From Adiantum capillus-veneris (taxonomy: Eukaryota > Streptophyta > Polypodiopsida > Polypodiales > Pteridaceae), in the NCBI GenBank assembly GCA_014529385.2, contig CM043958.1:155194293-155258292 (forward strand): 64,000 nt of DNA, written 5' to 3'. The translations under genes were made by a program, and so were the position numbers. The notes below the pieces were generated by a model. That model made no database searches, was not told where the DNA came from, and saw only the letters and a program-made list of their open reading frames with translations. Numbering within the stretch: the stretch's first letter is position 1; every line of letters begins with the position of its first letter. This document shows positions 19,470 through 31,127 of this stretch, one piece after another.

Positions 19470-19862
19470 GGGACATGTTAATGCTTTGGTAAGATAGTTA
19501 AGGCCATAATCTTGGTGCATGAAGCTTACCATCTTCATTGCACCAACGAGGTCACAAGGAACACAAATATTGTATTGTACCAAGTCTCTCTTCATGGGAG
19601 AACCTATAATACAAAAGCCTTTTGGAGGGGGACTGGCTCCAAGTAAATCCGGTCCTCAAGTGTTGTCAATTTCTCTAATCCTTTCTCTCTCTCTTTTACA
19701 AGTATTGTTCATGACAAGCTAATTAGGTATAATGTTCATCTTGCTACCTTTAATCATTTACTCTTCTTATGCTCTTTAAGAATTATCTCAAAGGAAATGC
19801 TCACTATTGTCATTTCAATTTTCGCTACAGTCAATGGTATAGCCATATTCCATTATAGACTT

Positions 19863-20200
19863 GGTTGGTGTCAAAAATTAGAGGGCCCTCTTTACACTTG
19901 AGTTCATGGGTGGTACCTATCACTTATTGCATGACCCTTCATAGGTTCCTCACTAAATTTGTAAAATAGATCCATATATGCTTATTGAAAAAATAACTAC
20001 AACACTTATGCAAAAATGAATGGTCAAAAAGTATTATTTGTTTTATTGCTGATGCCTTCTCCTTAGTTCCAAAAGTTCCAATCTACACATCATCGACTCG
20101 CTATTAGTGAAAAATAAAGACAACACGATAATGGAAGACAAGAGCATCAAGGGCATCCATCTCCTCATTCCACTTTGGATCTCTTACAAAATACTCAAAA
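19863..20200. other. Spacer between nested elements
   Basis: About 340 bp between the end of the solo LTR and the next element. Probably the continuation of the remnant LTR at 14502-14752. No gene or motif is recognisable; the last five bases (CAAAA) are the target-site duplication of the next element. Confidence 0.5.
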
Positions 20201-22232
20201 TGTAATGGAAATGGCCTATGAACTGTGAGAGTAGTGGAGTTAGGGAATTAGATGAAGCACTTTTGTGAGATTACTTTGTGAGCAACATAAACATGGTACT
20301 TAGTTAACTTGGCATGAACAATACTTTTGCAAGAGAGAGAGTTTAGAGACATGACAATAGTTGAGGACCAGATTCATAAGGAGATGGTCCCCCCTCCAAT
20401 AGGCATTCGTATTATAGTTTCTCCCATCAAGAGAGACTTGGTATAATACAATCTTTGTGTTCCTTGTCACCTAAGTGATGCAATGAAGATGGAAAGCCTC
20501 ATGCATCACAAGCATAGCATAAACTTTGTAGAAAGCATTAACTATCCCAAGCCTCAGTTCCAAGGCCTCAAACACCTTCAAAGGTGGAGAGAGCTAGCGG
20601 GGAATGAGGGCAGGGAAGAGGAAGAAGAAACATTCCATAGGAGAAAGAAATAGTTCCTCACTTATAATCACTCTTCTTGCTAGCATACATAATAGCATAG
20701 TAATGAACATGGAGAAGATGGCAAGCTTAGGCATTGAAGCATGGCTCTTGGTTGGATTTGTATTCCATAGCCAAGAGTGTTGAAGTAGGCTCTCACTTCT
20801 CACAAGCTTGGAGAAGGAGGTGGAGTTCTTCCACTTTCACCAAGTGAGAATGAATCACAAAATGTGTGTGTGTGTGTGTGTGGGGTGTATATCCCCCCAG
20901 CACCCCCCTTGCTTGCTCGGGGTGAGTTGTAGCTTTTACACATATTTCAAGCTCATTGAACCCCTCTCCCCCCTAGCCAATCACATGCAGCATGCATTCA
21001 AGTACATGGGTAGTCTTTGGACAAGTGTCCTCCTTACCCCTTATAGAGAGAGAGCTTGAAAATATCTAGATATTTATTGGATGGAGCTAGAAGCTCATTG
21101 GACCCCTCTTTAGCCCAACCAATAGAATTCAAGCACACCATGTGGTTAAGCTTAGGGAGAGTCTGACATGTGTCCCATGTGCCCTTTGAGAAAAGGGGTT
21201 CCCTTTGGGTGAGTGGAAGGTTAAATCAAAGATTCCCCTGACTTTGGGACTTTCATGCATAGGAAGCTTCTCAAGCACCTTCCTCATTAATAAAAGATCT
21301 AAGAAGGAAAAGATTATGGACCTTGTGTGTCAAGGAGGAGGGGGTGGGTTGGTAGGGGTGGCTGCCCTGATAGCCGATGTAATTCTAGTCCCTGGATGAT
21401 GTCATGGCTCAACAAGAGCATGACAAGACCTTGTAATTTTTTGGGTTGTTCAATATAATTTGCTTACAATTGTGAGTTTTGCAAAAAAAAAGAAAAAGTT
21501 TGTAGGGTATCTTTTTGACTCAAGCACCTTACCCCCCAAGCATGGGAAGCTTCTCAAGCACCTTCCTCATTAAGTTTGTAGGGTCTCTTTTTGACTCAAG
21601 CACCTTACCCCCCAAGCATGGGAAGCTTCTCAAGCACATTCCTCATTAAGTTTTTAGGGTCTCTTGTTGACTCAAGCACCTTACCCCCCAAGCATGGGAT
21701 GCTTCTCGAGCACCTTCCTCATTAAGTATGACAAGCACCTCAAGTACCTTAGTCATCAAGCATGACAAGCACCTCAAGCACCTCAGTATCAAGCACGACA
21801 AGCACCTCAAGTACCTTAGTCATCAAGCACGCACCTTACAGCCCTAGCTTGCCTAAGGTCAAAGGACTTTTAACACTAACCATTGGAGGTATTTAATGAA
21901 GCTAACCCTAAGGTCTTTTAAACTCCATTAGATACACATTGCTCTTTGATAGACTACCTCCTTTTGGACCCCTATTGAGATGTAACCATCTCTCCTCTTG
22001 GTCCCCTGCTGAGGTAAGTCTAGAAGCACTTATTGCACATCGCTCTTTGATAGACCATCTCCTTTCGGATCCCTATTGAGATACAACAATCTCTCCTTTT
22101 GGTCCCGTGTTGAAATAGGTCTAGAAGCACTGTCTCTATTCTAACTCTTATTCCCGTTTAATCTCCCACATTAAATGATCAATTTAATATGAGAAAATCA
22201 TTTGGTAAAGTTAGATATTATATTTTATGACA
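20201..22232 (-). repeat. Left (3') LTR of gypsy element
   Basis: 2032 bp. Compared with the right LTR it carries an additional ~215-bp block at about 21285-21497 and three rather than two copies of a 76-bp tandem unit (starts 21498, 21574, 21650), followed by short CAAGCACCTCAAG repeats. Confidence 0.92.
21498..21830. repeat. 76-bp tandem repeat and CAAGCACCTCAAG repeats in LTR
   Basis: Three copies of a 76-bp unit beginning GTTTGTAGGGT, then several ~26-bp units built on CAAGCACCTCAAG(T/C)ACCT. The right LTR has the same architecture with two 76-bp units (from about 32219 and 32295). Confidence 0.85.
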
Positions 22233-22469
22233 TTACCTCTCTCTTGAAATCATAGTCGTCCTCGACTATGAGGTAGAGAAGATAAAGCCTAGTCATTAGT
22301 CCATGTTTCTTAGTGGGTAGAGGATCCCTTTTTACCCTACGACATCATTCCAAGATTGATGACTAGTCCATTTGGTGCTTGGGAGACGTAGCTGCCGCAA
22401 GCATGTCTGCTCTTTAGTCCATATCATACTTCCAAAGTAGAGTGACAAGTTCTACTTGGTGTTTGGGAG

Positions 22470-24170
22470 ACTATTTAAACCACAAGCATCACATTCGACC
22501 TCAAATGGCTTTGAGAGATCTAGTAGTGTGAGCACATGTTGAGAGATAAGATTCCCCTTAAGCTTCTTCAAAAGCTTCTTGCACTTTTGCATTCCATGGA
22601 TACTTAATGTTCTCTTTTTGTTAAGTCATGTAATGGGCTTGCTATTAACGAGTTTTTTTTTTTAATGAAGTATCTATAGCATGCACACATACCTATGAAG
22701 CTTCGCACCTCCTGTGGATTCCTTGGATTAGGCCATCCTTTTATTATCTCTAACTTTGTTGGATCCATACAAGTGCCATCTTTAGAAATAATGTGAACTA
22801 AATATTGATTCTCTTGTAGGAAAAATTCACTTTTCTTTTGATTAATGAAAAGTTTATTCTCTCTCACAACTTGAAAGATTACCTGGAGGTGTCTCTTGTA
22901 CTCCTCAAGAGAATTTGAATGGCCTGAAGATTTTTGTCCATCATGAGTTTGAATGCGTCTGGAGAATTTGTCAAGCCAAAACTTGTAAATTATCAAAAAG
23001 ATCTCTACCCGCGGAAATCTATTTTTGATAGTGATCTTATTTAGTGCTCTATAGTCGACACACATATGATGTGTGTCGTCTTTCCTTTGCACTAAAAGCA
23101 ATGGTGAACAAAATGGAGAGGAGCTAGACCTCACCATCCCTTTTTCCACCAATTCATGCACTTGCCTCATGATCTCCTCTTGTTGAGCTTGTGAAACTCG
23201 ATAAAAAGGCTTGTTAGGCAGTGAGCTTCCTGGTAGGAGCTCAATTGCATGGTCATCATCCCTCATTTTAGAGATAGCTCACTAGGGATGTCATCAATGA
23301 AAACATCTCGGGATCCATTTTAGAAATTAGACAACTCTAATTCCTCTTGATTCCCTTTATTGCAAGGATATGGTGTTCCCCAACTCATTAGCATCTATGT
23401 ACATGCTCTCTTCCCTGTAGGTGAAGTAGATTCTCCTTTCAGGGAACTTCATCTTGGAAGCCATGTGGTTAAACAATGGTGTCCCAACAATAACATTCTC
23501 ATGTTTGAGAGGGGAGATGAAGAAATCCTTTTTTTCCACGTCGCTTTGGACATGAAGCCTTAATTTTCCAATTAAGGAAGTAACTGCGACGTCTTGTTCC
23601 TTGATAGCTCCATTGGCTTTCAATGCATCTCCCATCTCGTAGGCTTGTATGCCTAGCATAGTGGTCAACTCCGTGGATATGAAGTTGTGAGTTGAACCAG
23701 GTCAAACAAAATAAAGGCATCATGCTCTTGCATCTTTCCCCAAGCATAGGAAAGGAGAAATCCTTGGCAATGAGCATCCTCTTTTGGAGCTTCACACATA
23801 GAGGCTCTAGGATTCTCATTGCAGACAGTCAATTCTCTTGGGGCAAGGACGATAACCATGGCCTTGCCCCCCACACTTTAAAAAAATGTGTGGTCCTTAC
23901 AAAAAGCTTCTAGCTCTTTAGGAGAGAGTTTATATTTACCTTTGTAAACTCCCTTCTACTTGGACCGATGGTTGTTGTTGTTGGAATAGCCTTGGTAAGA
24001 ATTTTGGGCATTGGTTTTCCTCTTGGTATCACTTTTGTCTTTATTTTCCATGGGCTTGACATTCTGTCTAGCCCCTTGTTGGAAATTGATGGGCGAAGCA
24101 ACCATGGTGTGGTGGATTACTTCGGTGATAGAACTAGGCCGTTGAGAGTTGACATACTCAACCATCTCTT
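22470..24170 (-). pseudogene. Decayed gypsy gag/protease/RT remnant (3' half)
   Basis: In the element sense it continues gag from 24170 (SQRPSSITEVIHHTMVA, then an Asn/Lys-rich linker). Next come a scrambled protease region (about 23874-23357, including VTSLIGKLRLHV and ENVIVGTPLFNHM) and RT N-terminal sequence (MCVDYRALNKITIKNRFP at about 23055). There is a deletion where the YxDD region should be, then RT C-terminal sequence (GWPNPRNPQEVRSFIGMC) and the first residues of RNase H (SKPFEVECDACG, after a frameshift, near 22485). RNase H and integrase are otherwise absent. Several stops and frameshifts; not functional. Confidence 0.85.
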
Positions 24171-24362
24171 TGAAGGAGTACGAGCGGAAGTGCGATGCAA
24201 GAGAGAGTGCGAGAAGAAGAGCACGACGATATGGTGAACTCGCTCTACTGTAATGTGTAGAGCATAGTGAGTTCTTATTAGGTTTTTACAAAAGAATATG
24301 TGTACATACCTAGCGGCTCGCCCACTTACCTGGGCGACCACATTGGGCTTTATACCCCAACA
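24171..24362 (-). repeat. Left (3') LTR of copia element
   Basis: 192 bp. Outer edge abuts CTCTT; inner edge abuts ACCTCCCACTT, the complement of the PPT. Confidence 0.95.
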
Positions 24363-24451
24363 ACCTCCCACTTAAAGTCCAATGTGGTACTTTAAGTGTG
24401 AGAGAAGCTACTATACAAGCTAATATACAAGAGATGTAGAGAAGTGATGTA

Positions 24452-27400
24452 CTACCCTACACCTAACTGCTTGCGAAAATGCGCAAAGCTCTCTGAGGGA
24501 AGTCCTTTTGTAAGTAGATTAGCAGGATTTTCTGTGGTGTGAACTTTGACAAGCTGAAGTTGCTTATCCTCGAGCATTTCCCTGATGAAATGATACTTCA
24601 CATCCACATGCTTTGTCTTTGAGTGATAAACTGGATTGCGAGCCAATTGTATAGCACTTTGACTATCACAATATAACACAGGCATCTCTTCTTTGATTCC
24701 CAAATCTGTTACTAGTCGATGAAGCCAAATTGATTCTTTGCATGCCTCTGATGCTGCAACATATTCAGCCTCTGTAGTAGACTGAGTAACACAATCTTGT
24801 AATCTAGAACACCATGATACTGCTCCACCAGCCAATGTAAAGACATACCGTGACGTAGACCTTCAGTTGTCTAAGTCACCTGCATAATCTAAGTCTGTAA
24901 AACCCTTTACACTTAGCTCCTGACTCCCATAGCATATACGCATACTCTTTGTAGCTTTCAGGTATCTCAATATTCCTTTCACTGCCTCCCAATGTTTCTT
25001 GCCTGGGTTTGACATGTATCGACTTACTACTCCCACTCCAAATGCAATGTCTGGGCGAGTAGCAATCATTGCATACATCAAACTACCCACTGCAGACGCA
25101 TATGGAATCTTATCCATTTCAGCCTGTTCTTCCTGAGACACAGGACAATCTTGTTTGCTAAGTTTCACATATGGTGGCAATGGAACACTCAATGCCTTTC
25201 CCTTCTCCATATTGAAACGTTGCAAAACCTTGTCAATATACTCTGTTTGAGATAACCAAATTAACTTCTTTGATCTGTCTCTCTCAATGCGCATACCAAG
25301 TATATGACTTGCCTCACCCATGTCTTTCATGTCAAACGATTTTTCCATCTTTGACTTCAAAGCTGAAATTTCTTCCAAGTGCTTGCCAGCAATCAACATG
25401 TCATCCACATACAAAATAAGGATCAGCCAACTGCCATCCTTAGCCTTCTTTGTATATAGACAATGATCGAACTCACTAAGTTTGTAGCCTTGAGAAAGCA
25501 TAAACTTGTGGAATTTATGGTACCATGCCCTAGGTGATTGTTTTAAGCCATAAAGACTCTTTAACAACTGGCATACCCAATCTTCCTTGCCTTTCTCAAC
25601 AAACCCTTCTGGCTGCTGCATGTAAATTTCCAGATCTAAATCACCATGCAAGAACGCTGTCTTGACATCCATTTGGTGCAACACCAAATCTAATATGGCA
25701 ACCAATGCAAGAAAGCATCTCAATGTAGTCATCTTGACCACCGGAGAGAAGACTTCCTCAAAGTCAATGCCTTGTTCTTGCTTAAAGCCCTTGGCAACAA
25801 GCCTTGCTTTATACTTTGGCTGACTATCATGAGCGGTGATCTTATACCTGTAAACCCATTTACAGGGTAGAGCCTTTTTGCCTCGTGGTAATTTAACTAG
25901 CTTCCATGTCTGTTATGCTGAGCTGTCATCTCTGACTGTATGGCCAATTGCCAATTCCCGGAGTCCTTCATTTGCACTGCTTCCTTGTAACATGAAGGCT
26001 CATTGCAATCAGTCAACATGACATAGTTCATAGATGGAACAAACCTATCCGGAGGTCGCGTGACACGTCCAGATCTACACACAATAGGTGGCTCAGGCTC
26101 AGCCACAACCTGTGGTTCCACTCTATCCTGTCCTTGCTCCTCTTGAGCCCTGACATTTTGTCTTGCACGTGCAGGTCCATCTTCTTGGAAGACAACTCTT
26201 CTAATCTCCTCAACCCTCTCTGGTTTAGAATGATATTTCGATTCATTAAAGTGAACATCATTGCTGCGGACAACCTTTCTCGATTCGGGATCCCAAAGTC
26301 TGTACCCCATCTCACCAGAATTACCATAGCCTAGAAAGATGCACTTTCTACTCTTTGGCTCAAGTTTGTTCCTAAATTCCTTTGCAACGTGAGTATATGC
26401 CTCACAGCCAAAGACTCTGAGATGCTTGTATGAGGGCATTTTGCCTGACCATACCATCTCTAGCACTGAATCCTTTTGCAAAACCTTGCTAGGAGATCTA
26501 TTTACAAGATGAACAGCTGTTGATACAGCTTCAGCCCAAAACCCATTTGGCAGCTGTGCATTAGACAACATACTTCTGACCTTCTCTTGTATGGTCCTAT
26601 TCATCCTCTCAGCAACACCATTTTGAGGAGGATTGTAAGGAGCAGTAAGTTCACGTTTTATACCTTTTGACTCACAAAAGTCCTGAAAGGCCTTTGAAAC
26701 ATACTCTCCACCATTGTCAGTGCGTAAGCATTTAAGCTTCTTGCCACTCTGATTCTTCACAAGTGTCACAAACGTTTTGAAAACACTAAACGCTTCATCC
26801 TTGTGCTTGAGAAAGTAAACCCATACTTTCCTCGAGTAATCATCTATAAATGTCATAAAGTAAGAAGCTCCCCCTAGAGATAGGTTAGGCATAGGTCCAC
26901 ACAAATCACTATGAACAAGTGCCAGCTGTGTATCTCTTCTACTGCTTCTATGCTTATGTGGCTGCTGTGTTTGCTTACCATACAGACAATGTTCACAGAA
27001 TTCAAAATCATTAAATGAAAAGCCAGGAAAATAACCAGAACGAGACAAGATTTCCATTCCCTTCTTGGACATATGTCCTAACCGGCTATGCCACAAAGAA
27101 ACGTTCGGCTGCTCGGTTACATTGATTACATTTTTAGAGACATTTGATACATAAATCATGTAAAGTCCTCCAGACTTTACTCCATGTGCTACTGTCATAG
27201 AACCCTTGGATATCTTCCACATGTTCTGTCCAAAAGTGGTGACGTAGCCAGCATCATCAAGTAAACCTGTGCTGATCAAGCTCTTTGTAATTGCGGGAAC
27301 ATGTCTCACATTCTTCAGCGTGAAAGAAGAGCCATTCTGAAACTTCAATTGAACATCTCCAACACCTAAGATCTCACATGTCTGCCCATTGCCTAGCCGA

Positions 27401-28428
27401 ACATGATCTTTAGTGGTCACATAAGAAGTAAACCACTCCTTGTTTGGAGACACATGAAGTGATGCCCCTGAGTCTATAATCCAGTCACTCAGTGCATTTC
27501 CATCAGATGCTGTAAGAAGAGCTGAGTCCATTGTATTCTTCAAGAAGTAGATGTCTCCTGACACTAGACTGTCATCCTCTGCAACAGTGTTTGTCACATT
27601 TATTTCTTGAATCTTCACTGAGGACTTGTTCTTCTCACCATGGTCTTCAGCTTTCTCTTTGCCTTTTTCTGCTTTCCATTCTCTGCAGTCTCTTTTCATG
27701 TGACCCTTCTTGCCACAATGGTAGCATTCTATGTCACTCTTGCCTTTAGCACTGCGGGACTTGCTACGAGACTGATTCCTCTTTCCACCTTTGTACTTTT
27801 CTTTGGTCCTTCCCCTGACAACTAAGGCTGTTCCTTTGCCTTTGTCCATTGTCTTTCTATTGGTTTCTTCAGTAAGCAGACTTCCTTCTACACCTGCTAT
27901 GTTCAAACCATCTGGAGGTGCAAAATTACTCAAAGCTGTGCGAAAAGTGTCCCAACTTTCCGGCAATGTGATCAACAGGAACATAGCTCTAACAGGTTAA
28001 TCAAACTTGACACCTTGAGCTGACAACTGACTGTAGATGGTGTTGAATTCATTCAAATGATTGGACATAGGGGTCCCTTCTTTCATCTTCAAGTCAACAA
28101 GCTTCTTAAGCCAGTATACCTGTGAAGCTGCACTCTGCTTCTCATAAAGATTACTCAGCTTTATCCATGCTTGATAAGCCGACATCTCGTCTGCTACATT
28201 GAAGTAAACGCTTTCTGCCAAAGTCAGCATAATGGTAGAAAGTGCCAATTCATCCATTTCGGTCCATTCATTTTCGTCCATATCTTCTGGTTTTATCCCC
28301 TTGAGCTTTATAGGTTTTATCTGCTTCTTTTGTACCAACACGTGCCAAATCTGCTTCGACCACAATGGGAAATTGGTTCCATCCAGCTTCTTGATATTGT
28401 AAAGAGCAGTGTCCTGTGATCCAGCCAT
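24452..28428 (-). pseudogene. Ty1/copia gag-pol polyprotein with three disabling lesions
   Basis: Gag begins at 28428 (KKLDGTNFPLWSKQIW, LTLAESVYFNVADEMSA). A CCHC knuckle CYHCGKKGHMKRDC lies near 27700. Protease has WIIDSGASLHVSP. Integrase has the zinc region (HSRLGHMSKKG ... CEHCLYGK) and core (HSDLCGPM, LRTDNGGEY, NPPQNGVAERMNRT). RT has VKTAFLHGDLDLEIYMQQPEG and the catalytic YVDDMLIAG. RNase H has STTEAEYVAASEA and DSQSAIQLARNPV. Lesions: an in-frame TAA after VKFD (27997-27999), a single-base frameshift near 25905, and an in-frame TGA after GDLDN (24863-24865). Otherwise reading is continuous, so inactivation appears recent relative to the LTR divergence. Confidence 0.93.
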
Positions 28429-29501
28429 AGCTATGCTTCACAGTAGTTTACTTTCCTGGGAAAAATTCGGCAGAGTTTCCCTTGTAAACTGACCTCTGAA
28501 CCAATATCAACCTGTCAAATGAACCAAGAAAGCTTCAGATTCTGCAGAAATTTTGGCAGAGTCTCCTTTGTAAAATGGCTCTGGTGTACTAAAAACAGAC
28601 CAAAAAACAGCTCAAAAAACACTGTCTCTCTGACACTGTAAGTTGTGGGTAAACTTTCCTGCACCTGTACTGTCTCTGTCACTGTCCTGTAAGCATAGAC
28701 TGCGACAATGCCTCAACGGCAGTAAAGCAAAGATGCAATCCCAACTGTCTAACTCACAGTCAATACATCCTAGCTGCCTATCTAAGGGTGCTCGAGGGAT
28801 CGCTCCAAGACCTGTATCACCGAAAGGATCTCAACATTCGAGAATCCCCCAGCTCAATAAAACCTCACTCGACCCTCAACAAAGGCTGCAATAAATCTGA
28901 CAGTACATAGACTTCCCACAAAGTCATACATCCACAAATTTCTCACTGTATGCTGTAACCGCTGCGGCGGTTGTTTGCTGCGTGACTCACAACCAGCAAA
29001 CCCTCAACAGACATACATCATCTCTGACAATACATGCCATGTGGAAGTACCTGCAATGTCAGGATGAAATCTGGAATATCAAGCAGCAAACACTAGCTAC
29101 CTGATGAACTAGTGGATGTCGCCTACAGTCTGTGTGTAGATGCGCCCGTGTCGTATGTGACACGCCTCCAAGAACTGTGAGCCGTCCTTCGATGTGTAGA
29201 CAACCACAAATCAACACTCTGGGAGTGTCGATATCCTCAACACCTGCAGTCGTAGCCCCAAAACCCCAAATTTGCAGAGTCGAATCTGCACCCGTCGAGA
29301 CCACGTAGTCGAAAATGGCCTGCGCAAACCTTTGTCGAAGCCGAACGGTGGCCGAGATGACCTCAGAATGAAATTCTGACAACACCAAGCCCTTTGGGCT
29401 TACCCACGAGATTTGGGTCCATGTCTTTGCCTGTCGAATTTCATTCCAATATGAGTTTGTGACTCTCGCCTCCTGTAGTGCTGCCCCAAGTCTCGATCTG
29501 A
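28429..29501 (-). other. 5' leader of copia element
   Basis: About 1.07 kb of leader in the element sense. It contains two related copies of a motif (GGCAGAGT(C/T)TCC and flanks) at 28551-28573 and 28467-28485; the first is identical to one in the leader of the element at 15860-19469. A short open frame (29059-29388) overlaps but has no recognised content. Confidence 0.7.
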
Positions 29502-29513
29502 GCTCTGATACCA
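29502..29513 (-). other. Primer-binding site of copia element
   Basis: GCTCTGATACCA on the plus strand, two bases from the LTR at 29516; initiator-Met type. Confidence 0.93.
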
Positions 29514-29515
29514 GT

Positions 29516-29707
29516 TGAAGGAGTACGAGCGAAAGTGCGACACGAGAGAGAGTGCGAGAAGAAGAGCACGATGATATGGTGAACTCGCTCTACTGTAATG
29601 TGTAGAGCATAGTGAGTTCTTATTAGGTTTTTACAAAAGAATATGTGTACATACCTGGCGGCCCGCCCACTTACCTGGGCGACCACATTGGGCTTTATAC
29701 CTCAACA
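29516..29707 (-). repeat. Right (5') LTR of copia element
   Basis: 192 bp, TGAAGGAGTACGAGCG to CCTCAACA, followed by CTCTT. Confidence 0.95.
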
Positions 29708-29712
29708 CTCTT

Positions 29713-30755
29713 TGGGTAATCCCGCGCATAATTGTTTCTTTTGCACGGCAAAGTCTATCTTTTAAAAGACAGTAGCCTTGAGATGTAAATCCCAAAACTT
29801 GTCCACATATTTGTGGATAGACTCATGAGAGAGAAACCTCAAACTCCACCATGCGGTGAGCACTTTGTCCTTTGCATCGCTTGCAAGGGATTTGCTTCAT
29901 GATAGAAACTTGTAGAGTTTTCCATGTCTTTCGGGCTTTGCCATTGCCACGAAGGCTAGCCCACCATTGATGAGCCAATTTTTAGAAGTGCATAGCTACA
30001 TGGCGTAGCTTGGAGGACTCCGTGAAGCCCTTGTCTCCAAAGGCCGCATCAAATTGTTGGATGAATAACAATACTTTGTCGGTAACACCAAAGGTGCCAT
30101 CATAGGTGAGAAAAGAGATACTCTTTCCTCCCCCTTTGAACTTCTTTAGCTTTTGTGACCTTCGCCATGCAGGGTAAGATTTGCGATGTCCTCCCCTCTT
30201 GTATTCTATAGGAGAATAGCCATAGCTTTCATCGGTAGAGGAGGAAGGTGAAGAAGAAGGAGAAGAGGGTGACCTCTTTCTTGCCCTTTTCTTCCTTTGT
30301 CTCCTCTCTTCCCTTTTGGAGTGACGAGGATAAGGACTATGGGTTAACCGTTTCCTCTTGGGAGGAGTTGGCAATTGTTTAGTCCACCTTCTTCATGGAA
30401 CCACATCTTCGAAGGAATTAAGGGATTCATTACTTTCTTGATCTTTGGATTCCTCCTCTCATATGGGAGAGAGTCTTCTTTTGGGGGTCTCATCAAGAGG
30501 CCTCCTAAGCTCTCTCTCCTCTTGGAGAGGAAAGGAAATCCCATAAGCACGAAGTTGTTGAGTAACTTCAGCTTGCAAAGCGGGGTTGCCCATAGCTTGT
30601 TGCAACCTAGTGACAAGAAAATTAACAAACATGGGGGAATCATCATTAGCACCTTCATGTGCAAAATCAAAGTTATCAATGTTCATTCTACTCTCTTGGT
30701 TATTGTCAGCCATGTTAATTAAACTTATGTGTTTACTTAGTGTATGCTTTGGCAA
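29713..30755 (-). pseudogene. Decayed gypsy gag remnant (5' half)
   Basis: Element-sense gag begins near 30713 (MADNNQESRMNIDNFDF) and contains NFLVTRLQQAMGNPALQAEV and a proline-rich segment. After a frame change near 30400 it contains a basic Arg/Lys/Ser-rich stretch, then a capsid-type core (KSISFLTYDGTFGVTDKVLL, FGDKGFTESSKLRHVAMHF, then QWWASLRGNGKARKTWKTL in broken frame). Homologous to plant retrotransposon gag. The reading frame is broken at several points and the 3' portion lies beyond the copia insertion. Confidence 0.8.
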
Positions 30756-31114
30756 TTCAAAACCTTAGTTGCTACTCCTCTTAGCCTTTGAAAATAGGCA
30801 CTTAAGTATCTACACCCACGGCTTGAATTGGTTAATTATAGAGAGTAGTGGAGTGAGTCTAACATAGCAAAGTTACCTAGGGATAACTCCTTTCGGACTT
30901 CTTATGGCTCAATAATGGTAAAGCCGTAGGCAAGTCTGAAAAGACTCCATTATTAAGACCAAAGCTCCTGAGGTGTGCACCATATCCCACATAGTGGGCT
31001 CAATAAAATCGATAATAGATCCCAGTCCCACTTACCCTAATATAATTAACAAAATCAACCATTAATAGGCTACTTAAGGACCTCTCGTCTTAAGCAAGAA
31101 AAGAGAAAGAAAAT

Positions 31115-31126
31115 GCTCTGATACCA
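31115..31126 (-). other. Primer-binding site of the outer gypsy element
   Basis: GCTCTGATACCA, one base from the LTR edge at 31128; initiator-Met type. Confidence 0.93.
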
Positions 31127-31127
31127 A

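Larger units (their letters stand above)
14753..19857 (+). mobile_element. Old solo LTR of the 20201-32931 gypsy family, interrupted by a copia element
   Basis: Begins TGTCATAAAATCTAATATC, matching the outer edges of the LTRs at 22232 and 32931 read on the opposite strand. It stays recognisably homologous to them in inverted orientation through 15859 and again from 19475. It ends at ...TATTCCATTATA (family end ...TTTCCATTACA). Flanks are GACTA on the left and GACTT on the right, a 4/5 target-site duplication. No internal coding region or PBS follows, so it is a solo LTR of about 1.49 kb once the 3.6-kb insertion is removed. Confidence 0.75.
24171..29707 (-). mobile_element. Ty1/copia retrotransposon nested in the gypsy element, TSD CTCTT
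   Basis: Exactly 192-bp LTRs at 24171-24362 and 29516-29707 (TGAAGGAGTACGAGCG...CCCCAACA), about 8 differences by eye, flanked by CTCTT at 24166-24170 and 29708-29712. The PBS is at 29502-29513, and the PPT AAGTGGGAGGT (element sense) adjoins the left LTR. It encodes one gag-pol polyprotein in the order protease-integrase-RT-RNase H, broken by two in-frame stops and one frameshift. Confidence 0.95.

Noticed and set aside
30344-30679. 111-residue open frame within the gypsy gag region
   Set aside because: It is an out-of-frame reading of the gag remnant; the homologous residues are in the neighbouring frame.
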